Assembly: GCA_001247695.2 (NCBI GenBank)
Contig: LGRX02012774.1
Coordinates: forward strand, 34,716 to 98,715
Reading direction: 5' to 3'
Length of the DNA: 64,000 nt
From: Cymbomonas tetramitiformis
Taxonomy: Eukaryota; Chlorophyta; Pyramimonadophyceae; Pyramimonadales; Pyramimonadaceae
Shown here one piece after another: positions 39,121 through 47,946 of the stretch (position 1 is the first letter of the stretch; each line of letters opens with the position of its first letter). The notes under the pieces were generated by a model, which ran no database searches, was not told the DNA's origin, and worked only from the letters and a program-made list of their open reading frames with translations. A program made the position numbers and the translations under genes.

Positions 39121-40266
39121 ATGGTCGACGCAGCGGAGCGCCCGTCGTTGAAGAAGGTGCGCGTCGTTTCGTCCGACGTAATTTACTGGGATGCCGAACT
39201 GCGTCTGCACCTTCATAAAGAGACTGGATACATCAATATTTATGACTTAATGCACATTGCTGAAAAACGCTTTGCACATCTAAGCAGAAACAAAGCGACA
39301 AATTTAACGATTTCTGCAATGGAATATTTGCACGGTTTGAAATCGGGTGATCTGATCAAACGGTACCACATAGGCAAACGTGGACCTGCCGCTAAGTTCG
39401 TGCATCCTCATTTTTTTGTTTTTGCTCTACGGTGGTGTCGTATGGATGTAGACTACATCAACAACTTTTGTACAAAAATTTCCAATTCGTTCTCAGAATT
39501 TGCAGACTTGCTTATAAACGGCCTACAAAATTACCAGACATGCAACGATCAGCAGGAAGCACGCGTACGTGATAGTTTGGCAGCTGTTTTGGACGGCGAT
39601 GTTGAAATCGAAACTCCAAACGGGAAAATTGATGTACTGACTACAACCGAAATTATCGAAGTGAAAACTGTATCCCTTTGGAAGCACGCTTTTGGTCAGA
39701 TATGCTGTTACGCCGTTTATTACCCGGATCATCGGCGACGCGTCCATTTGTTTGGAAGCAAACAAGACATCGAAAGACTTACACCTGTAATCGAGCAAAC
39801 GGCCAAAATTCTTGGTGTACATGCAACATTTGAACATGTGCCAATGCAAACTACTGTGCCGGTGCAACCGAATTTACCAGCGACTACAGGGCTGACAATG
39901 CGCACACTCGAGTGTGGTTCGCACACAGAGGAATGTAATTCCTCGACATCGCAGCACACTGGTGACAACGATTTCAATTTCGTATCCGAGGAGCCCATTG
40001 ACGCGCTACTCGCGCACGAGAAAAAAATACTGGATTTGGAAACTTTGCGAACTGCGCGCGAACGCCAACTTACAGAGCAGGCCGCGCTGCGGGCTGAACG
40101 ACAAACCTATCATAAAGCAACTGAATACGTGATTCAAAGCGATGAGGCCCTGAGATACCCCCCAAAACGTGTTATCGCAAAAACCAAATACAACAAAGTC
40201 CGCAAAACGTTGGAAAACACTGCCAAACGATTCAAACTCAAACAATTAGAGCAATTTTGGTCGTAA
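39121..40266 (+). CDS. KilA-N/MSV199-like domain fused to a PD-(D/E)XK nuclease domain
   Basis: A protein of 381 residues from the ATG at 39121; the frame is open to 39030 without an ATG. The N-terminal part (YINIYDLMHIAEKRF, then IGKRGPAAKFVHPHFFVFALRWC) matches the KilA-N/MSV199 pattern, including the GNRG-like turn and the VHP helix. Next is a nuclease core: ARVRDSLAAVLDGD (helix with possible Glu), GKIDVLTTTEIIEVK (the D...E-x-K active site), then FGQICCYAVYYPDHRRRVHLFG. Such nuclease cores usually cut DNA. A coiled-coil C-terminal segment follows. It is likely a DNA-binding nuclease of the virus; the target is unknown. Confidence 0.7.
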   Translation: MVDAAERPSLKKVRVVSSDVIYWDAELRLHLHKETGYINIYDLMHIAEKRFAHLSRNKATNLTISAMEYLHGLKSGDLIKRYHIGKRGPAAKFVHPHFFVFALRWCRMDVDYINNFCTKISNSFSEFADLLINGLQNYQTCNDQQEARVRDSLAAVLDGDVEIETPNGKIDVLTTTEIIEVKTVSLWKHAFGQICCYAVYYPDHRRRVHLFGSKQDIERLTPVIEQTAKILGVHATFEHVPMQTTVPVQPNLPATTGLTMRTLECGSHTEECNSSTSQHTGDNDFNFVSEEPIDALLAHEKKILDLETLRTARERQLTEQAALRAERQTYHKATEYVIQSDEALRYPPKRVIAKTKYNKVRKTLENTAKRFKLKQLEQFWS

Positions 40267-41142
40267 CCCTACTTTCATGTACTTATGTTTACTTTTGCAC
40301 ATTGGCATGTTCTTACGCTTGACTGTCGTGTTGTGCGGCTTGCGTACGCAGAAGCGCGCTGCCATTGATACAGACCACAACGTTCAAGACATCGAGCAAA
40401 CCCACACGGTGCGCGAGCGTTTGGCCTTTTACGTTAACGCGCGTTATGCAAAAACGGGTCTCACACGCGATTGTTTGACTGCAGGTCACCATCGGTGCAA
40501 ACACGGTCACGAACGTAGACGCCGTCGCCGCAGTCGGCATTGATGGTGTGGACGAAAACATCGCGACACCAAACGCGATCGCGACCACTACGGAGTTGGG
40601 AGAGGCGCCGCGCCGATGGGAGCGAAATGGCGAGGTGAACGTCAGCGCAATTTTGGTCATATTCGTACTTTTATATATTTATGGTTACCTTTGCACATCG
40701 TCACGTTACTGCGCTTGATTGTCTTGTTGTGCATAAGTATGCAAACGTTGGTGTGTTTTGCGCAGGCCATCGCCACTTCGAACATAGTCGTGCACGCGAA
40801 TGCCGGTGTCACAGCCGCCATCGATGATACGGACGCTGTGGACGAGGAAATTGCGGCCCCAAATCTTGTACCCGCGATTGCGAACACCTCCGACTCGGAA
40901 GAGACACCTCGCCGATGGGAGCGGAATGGCAAGGTGCGCATCGTCATCCGTGTCATACATATGTTATTTACCACGTGTCGATTTTTCATAGGATTGTATG
41001 TAAAGAGTTACACTTACCCTTGTTAATATGTATTAGGGTGTTACAATTAAACTCACATGTGAGAATAATTTCATTTTCACCTGTTTTTACTTTATGCAAC
41101 ATTTTAGATGTTCACAACTAAGTCGCATTGTGTATTACGCAG
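40267..41142. other. Decayed tandem duplications of the KilA-N cluster
   Basis: No intact gene. It holds copy 2 of the 130-bp repeat (40314-40443). A second pair of related segments lies near 40535-40640 and 40815-40940, each ending in a cgccgatgggagcg(a/g)aatgg motif. Before these, an (a/c)tttgcacat-type segment recurs near 40300 and 40690. The layout suggests two or three rounds of duplication followed by decay. Confidence 0.5.
40314..40443. repeat. 130-bp direct repeat, copy 2
   Basis: Partner of 38898-39027. Confidence 0.6.
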
Positions 41143-42486
41143 ATGTATGAATACAAACCCGACATTGACACGGAGATTTGTCTTGTTAACAACTTTGCAA
41201 ACGCAAATTTGTTTTGTCGGAAAAATGACAAACGTTGGGAAAACTATGATAGACTTCAAAGTACTAAGAAACTTGTCAGCGAGCTTGAGGCAAGCCTGCA
41301 AATGCCGATCTTTGAACGACATCACATGGGTAACAGAGGTCCTCCTACCGTCTTTGTACACCCCGCGCTCTTTCTCTGCTTGGCTCAGTGGATCTCTCCC
41401 GCCAAGCACGCCGAGGTGGCGCTCGTCTACATGCGCTACAGCGAAGGCGACGTGACGCTCGCCAAGGAGGTGCTCGAGCGCAACGACATGCTTCGTGGTA
41501 CGCACACGGAAGGTCTCACACGTGAGGGCCGACCCGGAGCCGACGACGAGTGGGTGGTGCGACAGACCGATTCGGACCTCAAGCGCAAACGTGACTCCGA
41601 GACGATGGATCGTGACTTACAAGAACGCAAGCGTCAGCAGCAGCGACTGGACGAAGAGCACGACATTAAGATGCAGGAACGCAAACTTCAGCTGCAGAAA
41701 CGCAAACTTCAGCTGCAGCAACTGGGCGAGGATCACAAAACCAAGCTGCAGCAATCGGGCGAGGAGCACACAACCAAGATGCAGGAGCGCAAAATCAATT
41801 TCGACCACGACATGCGAGAGCGCGAGCGCGAGCAGCAGATCAAACATATGATGGACATCAAATCCGTGCTCGAAAGCTGTCTGGACATACCCGGCATTTC
41901 GGAATCCGAGCGAGGCGTGTACCGCGCGCACATACACAACACGGTCGCGAATCTGGCAAAACTGGCGCCTGTGACGGGGGCGGGCGCGGCGGTGCCAGCG
42001 ATCGCAGCACCGCCTCCAGTGCCGGCCGTCAACGTTACGGTGAACAACAGCCCCACCAACAACCCCAGCGTCGCCACCACCACCACCAACAACGCCAACA
42101 ACACCAACGAAAACGAAGCTGTCCCAGCCGCCGTCGGCGAGAACGCTCGCGAGGTGACGCCCGAGGAGCGCCTCTGGGTCCAGTTATGGCAGAAACGAGG
42201 CACCACGGAGAACACGGATCTTACGATCGCGGATTTTTTAGCGGATCCGAACGAGCCTGAACACGCGCGGTATTTGGAGTTGGTCAGATCCAAACCCGGC
42301 ATCGTAAACACCTTCGGCCGCAGAATGGCAAAATCCTGGCGCAAAACGCACGGCATGCAAAACATACCGGAGCAGGTCGGCACGGTGCAAAACGTGCAGA
42401 CCGGGTTCCACGCGCCCGGCTGCAAACGGTACTTCGAGGCGGACCGCCCGCTGATGCGTTCGGTGGCGGTCGGTTTACTCAGGTGA
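41143..42486 (+). CDS. KilA-N domain protein with coiled coil and C-terminal W/FG-R domain
   Basis: A protein of 447 residues from the ATG at 41143. The KilA-N domain covers about residues 5-110: TEICLVNNFANANLFCRK, the KxWxNY-like KRWENYDRLQST, HHMGNRGPPTVFVHP and LCLAQWISPAKHAEVALVYM. A long E/Q/K/R coiled coil (about 150-245) with an 8-11-residue repeat based on KLQLQ and QERK follows. Then come a Pro/Ala/Asn/Thr linker and a C-terminal domain (W-x-Q-LWQKRG, LTIADFL, FGRRMAKSWRKTHG, YFEADRPLMR). KilA-N proteins are DNA-binding regulators common in large DNA viruses. The stop overlaps the next frame, which holds a second copy of the C-terminal domain. Confidence 0.8.
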   Translation: MYEYKPDIDTEICLVNNFANANLFCRKNDKRWENYDRLQSTKKLVSELEASLQMPIFERHHMGNRGPPTVFVHPALFLCLAQWISPAKHAEVALVYMRYSEGDVTLAKEVLERNDMLRGTHTEGLTREGRPGADDEWVVRQTDSDLKRKRDSETMDRDLQERKRQQQRLDEEHDIKMQERKLQLQKRKLQLQQLGEDHKTKLQQSGEEHTTKMQERKINFDHDMREREREQQIKHMMDIKSVLESCLDIPGISESERGVYRAHIHNTVANLAKLAPVTGAGAAVPAIAAPPPVPAVNVTVNNSPTNNPSVATTTTNNANNTNENEAVPAAVGENAREVTPEERLWVQLWQKRGTTENTDLTIADFLADPNEPEHARYLELVRSKPGIVNTFGRRMAKSWRKTHGMQNIPEQVGTVQNVQTGFHAPGCKRYFEADRPLMRSVAVGLLR

Positions 42487-42758
42487 GCGCGTGGGAATCC
42501 GCTTGGTGGCGTCGCGGAACGCCCGCGAATCCGACGTTGTCCATCAGTCAGTTCCTGAAGGAGAATGGCGTGTCGCCGTGCGCGAGCATCCTGAAACACT
42601 TTGGCGCGCGGCTGGCTCGCGCGTGGGCGGAGACTCACACCGATCACGAGCTGCCGCGCAGCACTCGCAAGATCGGCAGGGGCCCGAGGCAGGTCGCGCA
42701 ATATTTTACCGCGGATCGCGAACTTATGCGACAGGTCTTGGGAGAACTGCGGATGTAA
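42483..42758 (+). CDS. Second copy of the KilA-N protein's C-terminal domain, overlapping frame
   Basis: A 91-codon frame opening with GTG at 42483, four bases inside the end of the gene before it. Its sequence repeats that gene's C-terminal domain feature by feature: W-x-S-AWWRRG, LSISQFL, FGARLARAWAETH, YFTADRELMR. It has no ATG near its start. It could be expressed by frameshift or termination-reinitiation, or be part of a longer ancestral protein broken by one indel. The sequence at the junction, CTCAGGTGAGC, also resembles a splice donor, but no suitable acceptor is needed to keep the frame. Confidence 0.5.
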   Translation: MSAWESAWWRRGTPANPTLSISQFLKENGVSPCASILKHFGARLARAWAETHTDHELPRSTRKIGRGPRQVAQYFTADRELMRQVLGELRM

Positions 42759-43338
42759 GCACGGTAAATTAAGTGCTTCGCATGAATGAACCTTTTACTA
42801 AATGAAAAACCTTCGCGTGTATTAAATTACGACATTTAAATTCGGTTCGATTCTGCGTTTTCGTATGACAGGTGCATGCGGCGCACCTGTTTCATGCGTG
42901 TGTTGTTTGTGATCCTGCAGAAAGGAACTTCTAAAAAAAATACAAGGAACCCTCCTACCGTAATGCGATAACTGCGCTGCGTCGTCGTGTGTCTCGCATA
43001 GCCCAGTACGTGCACGGGTATGCACACGTACCCCTCGTTTCGGTTTTGCGTGTATCGCGTAGTGTGGTAGTGATCACGGAGTGGTCATCGCAAGTGAGAC
43101 GGATACCGACATCGGCATCGTAACCATCTAAGGTGGCCGCGTACGACGCGCCGTAGGCTTAGCGCGCGGTGACAGTCCTGCGTGGCTCGATATCCTGGAA
43201 TGCAGCATGCACGACGACGATGTCCTAGGCCCTCGATCGGACCGCCCTGCCATTTACTGTTAGGTATTGTTCGAACAGAGCACAGCAGCAGGGTACGGGG
43301 CAGGGTGCAAGAATCAAAATGTAATATGTATATTTTTA
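42759..43338. other. Intergenic region
   Basis: No supported gene. It starts with the 28-base stretch shared with 27137. An imperfect inverted repeat gtacgtgca...tgcacacgtac lies near 43006-43031. Confidence 0.4.
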
Positions 43339-44088
43339 TTAGGTGTCGACGTTCCCTACGAATTTCTCAAAAAAACCCGCAAAAGCGTATTCGGTAAAAT
43401 ACTTCCGCAGCTGCGTGGCGTTCATCAAAACTCCCCACACAAGGTCGGCGTGCGCAAGCGCGGCGTGGCTCCTGTGACCGAGGACGTACACGGCGACCTT
43501 CGCCACGTCGATCCACATTCGGCATTGCGCGGGCGCGGCGTCTCGACGATCACGGGTCAAACTCAGAAAAAACGGCTCCGAGCTTTCGGCGCTTTCCCGT
43601 AGCGCTGCGTGCAGCACCCGCTGCTCCGCGGTCGCCGCGCATTCGTCTCGCATCGGACCGTACCGGATCAGCTCCTCGATGCGACGGGAAGGCAGCGGAG
43701 CGCGCGGTCCATAAAACTGCACCGTGGCAGAAGCGCGGTCACCGGCGCGCAACGTGGCAACCGCGTCCGCGGTTTCGATGTCGTAACCGAACTGCACGCG
43801 CGGTTTGCTAACGATGTAAATGTGTATGAACGCGATCAGATCGCGGGCGTAATAGTTGGACGCGGCGATCTGCATGCGCAGTCCGGCCGAGTCTGCGTTC
43901 GATTTCACGGCCAGCGTGCACCTTTGCACGACTACGCGGTCGTTTGGCACGTAAAAGTCGCCGTACCTGACCGGTACGGACATGACCCCGCACGTAGAGT
44001 CCGTGTACCTAAAAATAAAGAGCGTCGCCATTGGGTGCGCCCGGCGCATGTATTCAAATTTGTCCATGCGACACCGCGTTTTTTTCAA
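43339..44088 (-). CDS. Orphan 249-residue protein
   Basis: ATG at 44088 or, more likely, 44067 (MDKFEYMRR). It is beta-rich (FRYTDSTCGVMSVPVRYGDFYVP, RASATVQFYGPRAPL) with a C-terminal KYFTEYAFAGFFEKF helix. There is no signal peptide or catalytic motif. It is convergent with the KilA-N cluster. I do not recognise it. Confidence 0.6.
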   Translation of the reverse strand: MKKTRCRMDKFEYMRRAHPMATLFIFRYTDSTCGVMSVPVRYGDFYVPNDRVVVQRCTLAVKSNADSAGLRMQIAASNYYARDLIAFIHIYIVSKPRVQFGYDIETADAVATLRAGDRASATVQFYGPRAPLPSRRIEELIRYGPMRDECAATAEQRVLHAALRESAESSEPFFLSLTRDRRDAAPAQCRMWIDVAKVAVYVLGHRSHAALAHADLVWGVLMNATQLRKYFTEYAFAGFFEKFVGNVDT

Positions 44089-44314
44089 AGCAAAACCGGA
44101 AGTTAAAAAAAAACGAACACGCGCGAGTAACGATGTGAGGTGGCCAATTAATTTTTTAAACGGTCACGATTGTGATACGGAAGGCGTGCAATGAAAACTT
44201 CAAAAGGTGCCACCGCTTTCGGCTTATCGCGTACTTTTCAGTATGGCGGCAGCTGGTACGCGAATTTGACGCTTGTTGGGCGCTTCATTAATAGATGAGT
44301 GCAGGCTGCTAGGT

Positions 44315-45403
44315 TTAAACGCGAACGACACGACTCCACGAGACGGTCAACGAGGTGCGGCGATTCACCGACGCGTTACTCCGCAGCACGAACCAGTGCG
44401 CGTCACCGACGTGCAGTCTCCGCGCTAAATTGCGGGTGTGGCGCGTGACCTCGTGAAGGCCGTGCCATTCCGGGTATATCCGATTGTATTTCATCGGCGA
44501 GCTGCCAGCTGCGTGCACGGCGACGCAAATGGCGTTTAGCTTGTGGCGGTCGGTCCAGATGGGATCCCATTCGGACCTGTAAACCGCGAAGGAGTCGCAC
44601 GTTGCGATGCCGGTCGCGGAGGCCAACACGCCATCCGCGCGCAGGCATTCTCGCAAGAGCGCGCCTTCGCTGTACGGCGCCTTCATCACCGCGCGCCAAT
44701 GATCGTTGTAGCAACGCAGCAGGCCGTCGTACGCGCCGACCTGCGTAAAATCGTATCTGGCCACGCCTGCGTTCAGAGCGTACGGATGGTGTCGACTGCC
44801 TTTGCACGGTTCGCGCGAAAACAGAATTGCTGGCCACGGTCCGGCCGGCAACGCAGTCGTTTCGTCGTCGGCGCTCGCGTCGATCGCGTACCACGTTGTA
44901 GGTACGATACGCGCGCACGGTGCGAGATACGCGTCCGCGTCCACGTGAAGCACGACGTCGTACTGCAAAGCCACCACCGCGATCATCAATAGTTTGTTAT
45001 GCGTCATCGAGCGCGTCGGGTCGAAATTGGTTGCGGTCTGACAGTACGCCATTTGGTGCGCGCGAGCGTACGCCCATCGCGCTGCGCAAATCTCGCACTG
45101 CAGTTCGTGCTGCATGTTGGTCGTGTACGTCGCCAAGGCCACGCTCTTGCCGTTGTTGGTTGTGTCAGACGCCCGCAGACAGAAGGACGAACGCAGAATG
45201 GCTTGACCGGTGTGGTAAGAGTAGGTACCGTAACGATCGTGCCGAAGATGCAACGCGTGCGTACCGTTTGTCGTCAAGCAAGCGCAAGCCGGTCGACTTT
45301 CCGACCAATACCCCGAGCGCGGCGTGTGCGCCACGCGAAGGTATATCACGACCGCTATCGCCAGGCAGGCCGCGGAACAAGCGGGTGTTTTTAAGGACCG
45401 CAT
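44315..45403 (-). CDS. Type II membrane glycosyltransferase (GT34-like, DxD)
   Basis: A protein of 362 residues from the ATG at 45403; an ATG 33 bases upstream is also in frame. A signal anchor (CSAACLAIAVVIYL) follows at once. The catalytic core shows ARWAYARAHQMAYCQ, MTHNKLLMIAVVALQYDVVLHVDADAYLAP, with the metal-binding DxD as DAD, then a later NAGVARY and SEGALLREC. This matches galactosyl/mannosyltransferases of the GMA12/MNN10 (GT34) kind. These act in the Golgi lumen, adding sugars from a nucleotide donor. A weak TATA-like AATAAAAAT on the minus strand lies near 45445. It complements the GH20 and other glycosyltransferase genes. Confidence 0.65.
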   Translation of the reverse strand: MRSLKTPACSAACLAIAVVIYLRVAHTPRSGYWSESRPACACLTTNGTHALHLRHDRYGTYSYHTGQAILRSSFCLRASDTTNNGKSVALATYTTNMQHELQCEICAARWAYARAHQMAYCQTATNFDPTRSMTHNKLLMIAVVALQYDVVLHVDADAYLAPCARIVPTTWYAIDASADDETTALPAGPWPAILFSREPCKGSRHHPYALNAGVARYDFTQVGAYDGLLRCYNDHWRAVMKAPYSEGALLRECLRADGVLASATGIATCDSFAVYRSEWDPIWTDRHKLNAICVAVHAAGSSPMKYNRIYPEWHGLHEVTRHTRNLARRLHVGDAHWFVLRSNASVNRRTSLTVSWSRVVRV

Positions 45404-45633
45404 CGTCGCGGTGACCGTCACGCGTCGCCGCATCACTGCAATTTTTATTGGTTGTGGTGCACACGGTGATTACCTGTTCACCGAGTGGGCTTCGAGTGAG
45501 CCGTGGAATGGTTGCACCAAAACACCCCGAGGGCGTGGTTTTTTCATATATTCATATTTTAACGCCGATCACGTAATGATCATCAATCGATTGGTTCACA
45601 GTAGATCACAGTTCGACATATCAACAAGCCAAA

Positions 45634-46013
45634 ATGCTTTTATGCAAAAATTGGAAGAAACTGCATCCAAATCAACCTGTTATTGATTTCAAAACTTTAC
45701 CCGATTGGGATAGTGAGAGTTTTAGTAACATAGGACAGCCTTGTTTGTGTGCGATTAAAATGCAGTACAAGAAAAAGAAAAAAAATATAAAAAAACACAC
45801 CCGTCGGGCGTATGAGTAAATTAATTTCCCCGGCCCTACTCTGGGCCGGATGAAATGCAGTACAACAGTTTAGTTAAAAGCCTAACAGATGTATTTGATT
45901 GTCGTACCTTAGGCTGGGATACGATGGATGCAATTTCCGATAACAATACACAATTGTGGGAGGCAATAGCGAAATCAAAAAGAGACTATTTAAAACAATT
46001 ACAAACACGATGA
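45634..46013 (+). pseudogene. Small gene interrupted by a hairpin element
   Basis: The left part (45634-45770, from MLLCKNWKKLHPNQP) and right part (45853-46013, ending DYLKQLQTR) are in the same frame. They are separated by 82 bases plus one copy of a 13-base target-site duplication. Without the insert the gene would encode roughly 100 residues. As it stands, the left ORF ends in the insert after a poly-lysine stretch, and the right part is a 52-codon ORF with its own ATG at 45855. No family is recognised. Confidence 0.6.
45771..45852 (-). mobile_element. Miniature hairpin element, copy 1 (82 bp)
   Basis: Flanked by a perfect 13-bp direct repeat, AAATGCAGTACAA (45758-45770 and 45853-45865). 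On the plus strand it begins with an A-rich run. Next come a small hairpin (cccgtcgggcg) and a taaattaatttc spacer. A perfect 7-bp stem ccggccc/gggccgg with a six-base loop closes it. Strand is given as minus because the A-rich end would then be a T-rich 3' end, as left by a retroposed RNA; this is inference. Confidence 0.75.
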
Positions 46014-46084
46014 AAACTTTATAGTATGCTCACGGCCATCTCTTTAAAGGAAATGCTGGGTTGTGCCTCCGTCTACATTTGCGA

Positions 46085-46156
46085 AAAAAGAAAAAGAAAA
46101 AAACACGCCCGTTGGGCGTATGCGTAAATTAATTTCCCCGGCTCTACTCTGGGCCG
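46085..46156 (-). mobile_element. Miniature hairpin element, copy 2 (72 bp)
   Basis: Flanked by a perfect 14-bp direct repeat, GTCTACATTTGCGA (46071-46084 and 46157-46170). It has the same A-rich run, the same small hairpin (cgcccgttgggcg), the same spacer and the closing hairpin with one stem change. The right target duplication abuts the stop codon of the 46171 gene. The 14-bp duplications of unrelated sequence at the two copies show independent insertion. Confidence 0.75.
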
Positions 46157-46170
46157 GTCTACATTTGCGA

Positions 46171-47757
46171 TCACTTCATTTTGGTTTTACCCCTCAAGCG
46201 TGTTTGGTAGTGGTTGCAATTCATGAAAAAATGTTGGTTGTTTAAAATATATTTGTGCATTTCGTCGGACACGGCGTACTCGCCTTCTTGTAAGGCGTGT
46301 ACAATTCGTTTAAATTCATCCGGCTCAATTATGAACTGGTTTGTGAGTGCGCCCAATCTATCCGCAAGTTTGCAAAGACGCGTACGCGCGGCTATTTGTT
46401 GTTGTTTTGTGAATTGTTTATCTCCGGTTTTCACGTTACAAGAATCTGTCGCATCCTTACGTTTAGATTCTATGTAGGCGTCGTGCTCACGGACAAAAAT
46501 CTGAAATACACGTTCCACGTCCTTTGCATGTAAACCATTATTTACCTCGTACATCTGCTGTAGCCTCGCAAATTGTTGACGTAAATTCGGATCTTCAGTT
46601 ATACATGGAAGCGCAGCAATACGTTGTAAACACATTCCCGGCATGATATTATTACAGAAATGGGTGTAAGGCGCAGAAAATTGCGTTTTTAGTATTTCTC
46701 TTTCTTCTATTCGCACACTCGGCACGTCTGCACACTCGTCGAATGGAAACGTACAAAATAAGAGGAGCTTAAAAAACAGGTCGCACACCACGTCTTTCGG
46801 ATAAGGGCTATTCGAGGCAGAGTTAAACTCGGTTATTATTTTTTGTTTCAATGACGTCATTTTGTGTTTGTCGACCGCACAAAAGAAAAGCATATAGTTT
46901 AATAGTTGCAATATGTTCTCGCCACGAACGTCGTGATTAAGCTCGTTGTCCAGCTCAGGCTCGTTGTCCAGCTCAAGCTCGTTGTCCACAGTCACTATAG
47001 GTTGCATTCCCAGTAAGGTTGCTGTAAAAGGTAATACATTCATTGATACGTTAATACGATTAAGCGGGATCGCTGACGTATCTAACTTCGCACGCAACAG
47101 ATTGTTTGCGTGTAGTTCTAACTCTTTGGAAAAGTCTTCGACCATACCCGTGTCCACGTTAGACAAACTCTGCGTACAATCCTGATGGTATTTATTCATA
47201 AACATAACTTTGTCGATCTTCAAATACTCCCACATTCGGTTAGCGTCCATAATGAGCAAACACCTTTCGAGATTGGTGGCCGTTTGTAGTTCCCACAGCG
47301 TCGTGCCAATTGCGTGCTCTGGGGGTTGGTCTAACGTAACCCTTTCTGTAAACTTCGGCAGCAACGTGCTAGCCCCCTTCTCTGGAGTTTGGACTGACCA
47401 TTCCTCTTCTGTTAACACGTGCCATAATGCGTTTAAATGCACTTTTAAAAGTTGCAAATGATTTTCTAATGCAGCATTCGACAACAGATGTTTTGACGTC
47501 GGCGGAAGTTCGAACTTACACGTAGGGTACGCCGTTAGCAAGCGGTGATGCAACACTTTTTTGGCGCAAGATAATAGGTTTTCAAAATGCGCGTGCGCTT
47601 GGTTATCTTGTAAGATAAGCAGTATTTCACGGATTAATTCTTCATGGAGATCAGCTACCTCAATGTTACCTAAAGCTTTTTGCAATTCAAGCAAGTAGGC
47701 GTCTGCATCTGCTTCTAAAAACGTATTTGAAACGGGCATGCACTGTTGAATGCTCAT
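46171..47757 (-). CDS. AT-rich orphan, 528 residues
   Basis: The ATG at 47757 (MSIQQCMP) is preceded by TATAAATA at 47808-47815; the frame runs open to 47823. It is a helical, Leu-rich protein with an LDNEPELDNEL acidic repeat near the middle. It has several Cys but no zinc motif and no membrane segment. The last residues are basic (TRLRGKTKMK). It is among the AT-rich genes of the window. No family is recognised. Confidence 0.7.
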   Translation of the reverse strand: MSIQQCMPVSNTFLEADADAYLLELQKALGNIEVADLHEELIREILLILQDNQAHAHFENLLSCAKKVLHHRLLTAYPTCKFELPPTSKHLLSNAALENHLQLLKVHLNALWHVLTEEEWSVQTPEKGASTLLPKFTERVTLDQPPEHAIGTTLWELQTATNLERCLLIMDANRMWEYLKIDKVMFMNKYHQDCTQSLSNVDTGMVEDFSKELELHANNLLRAKLDTSAIPLNRINVSMNVLPFTATLLGMQPIVTVDNELELDNEPELDNELNHDVRGENILQLLNYMLFFCAVDKHKMTSLKQKIITEFNSASNSPYPKDVVCDLFFKLLLFCTFPFDECADVPSVRIEEREILKTQFSAPYTHFCNNIMPGMCLQRIAALPCITEDPNLRQQFARLQQMYEVNNGLHAKDVERVFQIFVREHDAYIESKRKDATDSCNVKTGDKQFTKQQQIAARTRLCKLADRLGALTNQFIIEPDEFKRIVHALQEGEYAVSDEMHKYILNNQHFFMNCNHYQTRLRGKTKMK

Positions 47758-47807
47758 TTTTTTATGTGACGAGTGCAGGGTACGCGTGGCCAAACGTACG
47801 ACGATCG

Positions 47808-47815
47808 TATTTATA
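47808..47815 (-). promoter_or_regulatory. TATA box for the 47757 gene
   Basis: TATAAATA on the minus strand, 51 bases before the ATG. Confidence 0.65.
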
Positions 47816-47908
47816 CACCGCATAGTGCACGATTTACCGTGCTGCGTTTTTTTGGTATGTCGGATCGCGTCGCGGCGTACGTGCGTAAAACACGCCCGTG
47901 CGGCCTAA

Positions 47909-47916
47909 TATAAATA
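47909..47916 (+). promoter_or_regulatory. TATA box for the 47947 gene
   Basis: TATAAATA, 38 bases before the ATG. It lies about 100 bases from the divergent TATA box at 47808. Confidence 0.65.
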
Positions 47917-47946
47917 CCGTGCGCGGGCACTCAAAATCACCTGGCA

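Noticed and set aside
42470..42500. Splice donor (CAG|GTGAGC) at the end of the KilA-N gene
   Set aside because: The repeated C-terminal domain begins immediately after it in an open frame and no acceptor is needed; a frameshift or overlap is simpler.
45771..46156. Hairpin repeats as ordinary transcription terminators
   Set aside because: Each copy is bounded by its own perfect 13-14 bp direct repeat and one lies inside a gene, which fits insertion better; a termination role is not excluded.
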